Below are positions 15,115-18,821 of a stretch of DNA of 18,821 bases, piece after piece (position 1 is the stretch's first letter; each line of letters starts with the position of its first letter). The notes under the pieces are model-generated. The model was not told the origin of the DNA. It was given only the letters and a program-made list of their open reading frames with translations, and did no database searches. The position numbers and the translations under genes were made by a program. Source of the DNA: an uncultured Lachnospiraceae bacterium. GTDB lineage: Bacteria > Bacillota > Clostridia > Lachnospirales > Lachnospiraceae. The stretch spans positions 1 to 18,821 of the forward strand of contig CAJTTT010000043.1 in the NCBI GenBank assembly GCA_910579285.1. Direction: 5' to 3'.

Positions 15115-15120
15115 ATTATA
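15115..15120 (-). promoter_or_regulatory. Candidate -10 for the leader peptide and P-loop gene
   Basis: Read leftward, a perfect TATAAT lies 24 bases before the peptide's ribosome binding site. No good -35 is visible; instead an inverted repeat, CTATTCC (15125-15131) and GGAATAG (15140-15146), occupies that position and may be a regulator site. Confidence 0.4.
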
Positions 15121-15210
15121 GTACCTATTCCTTAAACATGGAATAGATTTTTTGCGCTTGATAAAGCAAAATCGGATAGATATATGCATGGGATTCCGTA
15201 ATAGTCGGCA

Positions 15211-15246
15211 TTGTGGAAAAGTCCAAAAGTTTTGATTTTCCCACAA
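15211..15246 (-). repeat. Imperfect inverted repeat downstream of the small ORF
   Basis: TTGTGGAAAA (15211-15220) pairs with TTTTCCCACAA (15236-15246) with one bulged C, and the loop holds the palindrome CAAAAGTTTTG. No T run follows in either direction. It lies 10 bases after the stop of the 32-codon ORF. Confidence 0.4.
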
Positions 15247-15256
15247 TACTTGTCTT

Positions 15257-15355
15257 TTACTCCTTCTTTTCTAACATTTCAAGTTCGTTCTCAATTCTTA
15301 TTTCTTCTTTTCTCAGTTCATCCTTATACTGCAGATCAGACGGCATTTCATACAT
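15257..15355 (-). CDS. Small charged protein of 32 residues
   Basis: I do not recognise this protein. ATG (15355-15353) to TAA (15259-15257) encodes 32 residues starting MYEMPSDLQYKDELRKEE; the rest is Glu- and Lys-rich and should form a single amphipathic helix or coiled coil (RIENELEMLEKKE). AAGGAGGG lies 7 bases before the ATG, one of the strongest sites in the window. After the TAA the same frame stays open for 43 more codons to a TAG at 15125, so it may be the first part of a longer gene broken by a stop. It could otherwise be a complete small protein of a mobile element. It faces the P-loop gene's direction, with no gene between. Confidence 0.5.
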   Translation of the reverse strand: MYEMPSDLQYKDELRKEEIRIENELEMLEKKE

Positions 15356-15514
15356 CCTTTCACCCTCCTTCCAGACAGTTATGCATTTATGTTCTTTTAC
15401 TGCTTCTATATATAGAGAGATTTAGTGGAGGTGTAAAGTCTTATTTGTTTGTCAAGGGACTGATAAATATACGATAAATCGTTTGCAAAGAAAAATAAGG
15501 AATCTGCCGCCTCA

Positions 15515-15543
15515 TTGTGATTCAGACGGTAATGTGGTATAAT
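15515..15543 (+). promoter_or_regulatory. Promoter of the MATE transporter gene
   Basis: TTGTGA (15515-15520), a 17-base spacer and a perfect TATAAT (15538-15543) with extended TGG at 15535-15537. The predicted start near 15550 rules out the in-frame TTG at 15551 as a translation start. Confidence 0.82.
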
Positions 15544-15592
15544 TACAGCGTTGCTCACGGCAGAATATAAAATAAAAATGGAAAAAGATATG

Positions 15593-16930
15593 ATGAACCA
15601 TGATTTGACAAAAGGAAATGTGACAAAATCGCTGCTTTTCTTTGCGGCGCCAATGATTTTAGGGAATCTGCTGCAGCAGTGCTACAATATAGCGGACACA
15701 TGGGTGGTGGGAAAATTCGTGGGCGCGGACGCGCTGGCGGCGGTCGGCTCCTCCTATGCATTGATGACGTTTTTAAATTCTCTGCTGATCGGTCTTTGTA
15801 TGGGGAGCGGCGCTGTCTTTTCCTATTATATAGGGAAGGGAGACAGGGAAAGGGTGCGTATCTGTGCGCAGACGGCGTTCGTGATGATCGGCATGCTGGC
15901 GGTGGTGCTCACGGTGTTTTCGCAGGCGCTGATTCACCCGATCCTTATGCTGCTTCGCACGCCCTCAGAGCTTTATGAAATGACAAGGGAATATCTGACG
16001 GTTGTCTTCTGGGGAATTTTCTTTATCTTCCTATATAATTATTTCGCATTCCTGCTGCGTGCGCTTGGCAATTCGGTGGCGCCGCTGTACTTTCTGGGAG
16101 CGGCCTCAGTTTTGAATATCGTTCTGGATTTGTTCTTTGTGTGCAGTCTGGGGCGGGGACTTTCGGGCGCGGCGGAGGCGACGGTGATCGCGCAGGCGGT
16201 GTCCGGGCTGGGGCTTGGCCTGTATCTGTGGAAGAAGGAGCCGTACTATCGGTTTTCGCCGAAACGCTTTTTGCGGGAAGAGAAGCCGGTTGGGGAAATC
16301 TGCGGCTATTCTCTGATGACGGGGATGCAGCAGTCGGTGATGAACTTCGGTATTCTCATGGTGCAGAGCCTTGTCAACAGTTTCGGGCCTGCAGTGATGG
16401 CGGCTTTTGCGGCCACAGTGAAAATAGATACTTTTGCCTATATGCCGGCACAGGAGTTTGGCAACGCCTACTCCATTTTCATCTCGCAGAATTTTGGCGC
16501 GGAAAAGACGGAGCGGGTAAAGCAGGGGACAGGGAAGGCGATGACGGTTTCCGCTGTTTTCTGCGGATTGATTTCGGCGCTGGTATTTGCATTCGCAAGG
16601 TTTTTGATGCTTATTTTTGTGGACGCCGGAGAAACGGAGATCATAGAGATCGGTATGCAGTATCTGCGGATCGAGGGCGCCTTTTATATCGGTATCGGCA
16701 TCTTGTTTCTGCTGTACGGATATTTCCGGGGCATCAACAGGCCGGGTGTGTCCCTTGTGCTTACGGTGATTTCCCTCGGAACGCGCGTTGCGCTGGCATA
16801 CATTCTGGCGGCAGTTCCGGGAATCGGCGTGATCGGTATCTGGTGGGCGATTCCCATCGGCTGGGCGCTGGCGGATGTGACAGGCTTTGTGCTGATGAGG
16901 CGGGGCAGGAAATGCGATGAAAAAATCTGA
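15593..16930 (+). CDS. MATE family multidrug/sodium antiporter
   Basis: A 445-residue inner-membrane exporter that uses a sodium or proton gradient to expel drugs or metabolites. It has about twelve membrane helices in two similar MatE halves, opening with the family's KSLLFFAAPMILGNLLQQCY and NIADTWVVGKFVGADALAAVGSS region; the second half begins near the GYSLMTGMQQSVMNF segment. The length is typical for the NorM/DinF-like branch. In-frame ATGs at 15578, 15590 and 15593 compete; 15593 has GGAAAAAG 5 to 10 bases before it and fits homologs that begin MNHDLTKG, but 15578 cannot be excluded. It has its own promoter, and no clear terminator follows before the next gene. Substrate unknown. Confidence 0.93.
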   Translation: MNHDLTKGNVTKSLLFFAAPMILGNLLQQCYNIADTWVVGKFVGADALAAVGSSYALMTFLNSLLIGLCMGSGAVFSYYIGKGDRERVRICAQTAFVMIGMLAVVLTVFSQALIHPILMLLRTPSELYEMTREYLTVVFWGIFFIFLYNYFAFLLRALGNSVAPLYFLGAASVLNIVLDLFFVCSLGRGLSGAAEATVIAQAVSGLGLGLYLWKKEPYYRFSPKRFLREEKPVGEICGYSLMTGMQQSVMNFGILMVQSLVNSFGPAVMAAFAATVKIDTFAYMPAQEFGNAYSIFISQNFGAEKTERVKQGTGKAMTVSAVFCGLISALVFAFARFLMLIFVDAGETEIIEIGMQYLRIEGAFYIGIGILFLLYGYFRGINRPGVSLVLTVISLGTRVALAYILAAVPGIGVIGIWWAIPIGWALADVTGFVLMRRGRKCDEKI

Positions 16931-17070
16931 CAAGGAAAGAGCTTATTGACAGGGCGCAACAGTTTGCAGAGGTATGAAATAGAAAGATTTGATTTGGTAT
17001 CATGTAAAAAAGTCAAATTGCATGGAAGCGTCTGTTAAAGAAAAGTAAAAAGGGAAGAATAAAAAAAGAA

Positions 17071-17084
17071 GGGGCGAAAGCCCC
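17071..17084 (+). other. GNRA hairpin before the DJ-1 gene
   Basis: GGGGC, a GAAA tetraloop and GCCCC form a compact stem ending 5 bases before the ribosome binding site GGAGG (17090-17094). Read leftward it is followed by TTC and seven T, so it would also work as a terminator for antisense transcripts. Confidence 0.5.
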
Positions 17085-17099
17085 GGAACGGAGGAAAAC

Positions 17100-17648
17100 A
17101 TGAGCAGGACAGCAATTTTTTTTGCAACAGGTTATGAGGAGATCGAAGCATTGACGGTGGTGGACATCCTGCGGCGCGCGGGAGAGGAGATCACGATGGT
17201 GTCTGTCACGGACGAGCGCACTGTCACAAGCTCCCACGGTGTGGAAGTGACGATGGACAAGGTTCTCTCAGAAGTGAATTTTGATGAGACGGATGTGATC
17301 GTTCTTCCGGGCGGTATGCCGGGCACGAAGAATCTTGAGGCATGCGCGGCTTTGATGGAGCAGGTGGATGCTTTCGTACAGGCAGGAAAGATTGTGACGG
17401 CTGTCTGCGCGGCGCCTTCGATTCTGGGACACCGCGGACATTTAAATGGAAAGAAGGCATGCTCCTTCCCCGATATGGAGAGCCAGTTGGAAGGCGCCGA
17501 GGTGCTTCGGGAGCCTGCTGTGATTGACGGCAATATCATCACGGGGCGTGGCATGGGCGCGGCGATTCCTTTCGGGCTTGCCATTTTGGAAAAGCTGCAG
17601 GGAAAAGAAGCGGCTGAGGAGTTGGCTGTGAAGATCGTGTATAAATAA
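17100..17648 (+). CDS. DJ-1/PfpI (ThiJ) family protein
   Basis: A 182-residue cytoplasmic protein of the DJ-1 branch, close to YajL-like proteins. The reactive cysteine is C103 in AVCAAPSILG, at the nucleophile elbow, and the conserved glutamate that activates it is E16 in GYEEIEA; both match human DJ-1 C106 and E18. The segment LPGGMPG (69-75) is also conserved. Members act as chaperones, glyoxalase-like or protein-deglycase enzymes or redox sensors; the exact role is debated. GGAGG lies 5 bases before the ATG, with a small GNRA hairpin ahead of it. A weak extended -10 (TATCAT at 16998-17003) could be its promoter. It is followed by a 247-base gap before the spore gene. Confidence 0.93.
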   Translation: MSRTAIFFATGYEEIEALTVVDILRRAGEEITMVSVTDERTVTSSHGVEVTMDKVLSEVNFDETDVIVLPGGMPGTKNLEACAALMEQVDAFVQAGKIVTAVCAAPSILGHRGHLNGKKACSFPDMESQLEGAEVLREPAVIDGNIITGRGMGAAIPFGLAILEKLQGKEAAEELAVKIVYK

Positions 17649-17734
17649 AACGGTTGTTTTGTTCATATACGGGCGCTCCCTCAGACCATCATATGGCAGA
17701 CAAATGTGGTCTGGCTGAACTGGAAAAAAATACT

Positions 17735-17764
17735 ATTATAATTTCATCTCATCCGAACATACTA
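17735..17764 (+). promoter_or_regulatory. Sigma-G-like promoter of the SASP gene
   Basis: CATACTA (17758-17764) matches the forespore sigma-G -10 exactly. ATTATA (17735-17740), 17 bases upstream, is a partial match to the -35. SASP genes are classic sigma-G targets. A sigma-A TATAAT at 17737-17742 overlaps the -35, so two overlapping start signals are possible. Confidence 0.6.
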
Positions 17765-17813
17765 ACATCAAGATAAGCGGCAAACAAAGTGTGCAGTCAA
17801 GCGGCAAGGCAAC

Positions 17814-17842
17814 AGACAGGCGCACGGAGGATGCGCTTGTCT
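17814..17842 (+). other. Leader hairpin of the SASP gene
   Basis: AGACAGGCGCA (17814-17824) pairs with TGCGCTTGTCT (17832-17842), 11 bp with one G-U pair; the loop CGGAGGA contains a ribosome-binding-like GGAGG. No T run follows, so it is not a terminator. Confidence 0.55.
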
Positions 17843-17895
17843 CAAATATAGATAAAGAATCATAAAGATTCAAAGTATTTCGGAGGTGAAAAGAA

Positions 17896-18096
17896 ATGGC
17901 AAGCAACAAGACCAATAGAGTAGAAGTTCCTGAGGCTAAGGCAGCTATGGATCGTTTCAAAACTGAGGTTGCGTCTGAGCTCGGTGTAAACCTGAAAGAG
18001 GGTTACAACGGTGACCTGACTTCCAAGGAGGCAGGTTCCATCGGCGGTGAGATGGTTCGTAGAATGATCAAGAAGCAGGAAGAGCAGATGAAGTAA
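17896..18096 (+). CDS. Alpha/beta-type small acid-soluble spore protein
   Basis: A 66-residue protein that coats and protects DNA in the dormant spore and is degraded on germination. It shows the germination-protease cleavage region (KTEVASELGV, near 22-31) and the DNA-binding C-terminal part with GDLTSKEAGSIGGEMVRRMI (39-58), both hallmarks of the family. Length is normal. GGAGGTGA lies 7 bases before the ATG. A sigma-G-like promoter and a long leader with a hairpin precede it, which fits forespore expression. It is the strongest sign in the window that the organism makes endospores. Confidence 0.97.
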   Translation: MASNKTNRVEVPEAKAAMDRFKTEVASELGVNLKEGYNGDLTSKEAGSIGGEMVRRMIKKQEEQMK

Positions 18097-18110
18097 CGAA
18101 GAACAAAAGC

Positions 18111-18150
18111 GAAGGCGTCCCGTTTGTGAAGGCACAGGCGGGGCGCCTTC
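18111..18150 (+). terminator. Terminator-like hairpin after the SASP gene
   Basis: GAAGGCGTCCCG (18111-18122) pairs with CGGGGCGCCTTC (18139-18150), 12 bp with one G-U pair and a 16-base loop. The T content after it is modest, so termination may be incomplete. Confidence 0.65.
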
Positions 18151-18185
18151 CTGTTCTGCCGCTTTCTGTCTCTATTTTAGTCAGA

Positions 18186-18309
18186 GCGAATAAGCAGATT
18201 CGAGATGCTTCGCATCTCTCATTCGCGTTGCTCGCCATAAATCGTCACAGGCATATCTGCATGCAGGCATGCGCTATGCCTGCGCCGCTTTCTGGCTCTG
18301 CTTATTCGC
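18186..18309 (+). repeat. 124-nt multi-hairpin intergenic element
   Basis: GCGAATAAGCAGA (18186-18198) and TCTGCTTATTCGC (18297-18309) are perfect 13-bp outer arms. Inside are a perfect 7-bp hairpin, GAGATGC/GCATCTC (18202-18208, 18212-18218), and a CAGGCAT/ATGCCTG pairing (around 18248-18282) enclosing GCATGC palindromes. The fold is a closed multi-branch shape. It lies between the SASP terminator and the tig promoter. It contains no credible ORF. It may be a repeated intergenic element or a structured RNA. Confidence 0.55.
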
Positions 18310-18340
18310 GGAAAAAATTGTGGCATTTTCAATAACCCTG

Positions 18341-18349
18341 TGCTATAAT
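18341..18349 (+). promoter_or_regulatory. tig promoter
   Basis: TGC followed by a perfect TATAAT (18344-18349), an extended -10; the -35 region is weak. It gives a leader of about 110 bases. Confidence 0.65.
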
Positions 18350-18468
18350 GTGTGGGTGACTGTAGCTGGAAGCCCGTTTGGGCATTATGATAGATGAAAA
18401 GAAAGTGACTGTGAAGGTACAAAACAGTTACGAAAGCAGACAGCGGAATTGAAGGAGGAACCCATAAC

Positions 18469-18821
18469 ATGAGTTTACAGGTGGAAAAATTAGAGAAGAA
18501 CATGGCGAAGCTGACAATCGAGACCGGCGTTGAGGAATTTGAGAAGGCCATCGAGAAGGCTTATCAGAAACAGAAGAAGCAGATCAGCATTCCTGGCTTT
18601 CGCAAGGGCAAGGTGCCCCGGCAGATGGTAGAGAAGATGTACGGCAAAGAGGTCTTTTTTGAGGAGGCCGCGAATATTCTGATTCCCGATGCGTATGATA
18701 AGGCTTTGGATGAGTGTGAGGAGGACATTGTTTCTTCTCCCCAGATTGAAGTGACCCAGATCGAGGCCGGGAAGCCTTTTGTTTTCACCGCCACGGTTGC
18801 ACTTAAGCCGGAGGTGAAACT
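18469..18821 (+). CDS. tig: Trigger factor, 3' end cut by the window edge
   Basis: The first 117 codons of trigger factor, the ribosome-bound chaperone and peptidyl-prolyl isomerase that meets nascent chains at the tunnel exit. The N-terminal ribosome-binding domain carries the signature GFRKGKVP (43-50), which docks on protein L23, and the surrounding helix-loop-helix is intact. The middle isomerase domain and the C-terminal arms lie beyond the window; the full protein is usually about 430 residues. GGAGGA lies 9 bases before the ATG. In related genomes clpP and clpX often follow, which cannot be seen here. Confidence 0.97.
   Translation, partial: MSLQVEKLEKNMAKLTIETGVEEFEKAIEKAYQKQKKQISIPGFRKGKVPRQMVEKMYGKEVFFEEAANILIPDAYDKALDECEEDIVSSPQIEVTQIEAGKPFVFTATVALKPEVK

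Noticed and set aside
15211..15477. Plus-strand frames of 70 and 88 codons
   Set aside because: They are antisense to the 32-codon minus-strand ORF, rich in Phe/Ser/Leu, and lack a start signal.
15551..15592. TTG start at 15551 for the MATE gene
   Set aside because: It would begin at the predicted transcription start with no ribosome binding site.
16106..16933. 275-codon minus-strand and 259-codon plus-strand alternative frames inside the MATE gene
   Set aside because: Both are shadows of a G+C-rich membrane protein gene, without start signals or family motifs.
17682..17713. CAGACCA/TGGTCTG inverted repeat after the DJ-1 gene as a terminator
   Set aside because: The stem is only 7 bp with an 18-base loop and no T run follows; function cannot be supported.
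1..18821. CRISPR array, tRNA or rRNA genes, insertion sequence transposase
   Set aside because: No regularly spaced repeats, no cloverleaf with T-loop, and no transposase or integrase frame were found on either strand.

Overview
The window looks like chromosome from a spore-forming Clostridia member, most likely Lachnospiraceae. The basis is an alpha/beta-type small acid-soluble spore protein gene next to tig, strong AGGAGG-type ribosome binding sites, many extended -10 promoters (TGnTATAAT), and a sugar ABC transporter operon without its own ATPase. No species can be named from sequence alone. Two stretches (about 1-1700 and 13300-15500) are visibly richer in A+T and carry accessory-type genes; the rest is backbone-like with higher G+C.

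Layout. 1-1560 (+): a gene cut by the left edge, a cysteine-rich DUF6144-like protein and a GNAT acetyltransferase, closed by a strong terminator at 1628-1668. 1670-1860: non-coding, with a tandem 9-mer, a perfect 10-bp hairpin and a second terminator. 1859-2620 (-): a DUF6062-like protein with duplicated CxxC/FCxxH modules, divergent from 2925-3746 (+), a HAD-IIA phosphatase. 3894-5777 (+): a seven-helix membrane protein with a degenerate GGDEF and a complete EAL domain (predicted c-di-GMP phosphodiesterase).

5919-12070 (+) is the centrepiece: a maltodextrin-type locus. It has a TTGCAA/TATACT promoter, a double inverted LacI-family operator just after the start site, a lipoprotein substrate-binding protein, a GC-rich hairpin between genes, two overlapping permease genes, a terminator, then malQ from its own promoter with a palindrome at the predicted start site, and a LacI-type regulator gene behind a leader with competing hairpins. 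Import of alpha-glucan oligosaccharides, their rearrangement by MalQ and repression by the LacI protein would form one unit; the ATPase must come from elsewhere in the genome.

12081-13186 (-): a two-gene operon (sugar O-acetyltransferase, CYTH protein) from a near-consensus promoter. 13395-15355: an A+T-rich block with a membrane-anchored NERD nuclease-like protein with a C4 zinc finger (+), a P-loop kinase-like protein (-) whose leader holds a 10-codon peptide ORF and a 12-bp inverted repeat (translational-attenuation layout), and an unlisted 32-residue ORF (-). 15593-18821 (+): a MATE exporter, a DJ-1/PfpI protein, the SASP gene with a sigma-G-like promoter, a 124-nt multi-hairpin element and the start of trigger factor, cut by the right edge.

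No wholly new multi-gene system is proven. The best leads are the leader-peptide/hairpin arrangement at 14970-15091, the switch-like leader of the LacI-type regulator gene, the double operator of the ABC operon, and the structured element between the SASP gene and tig.
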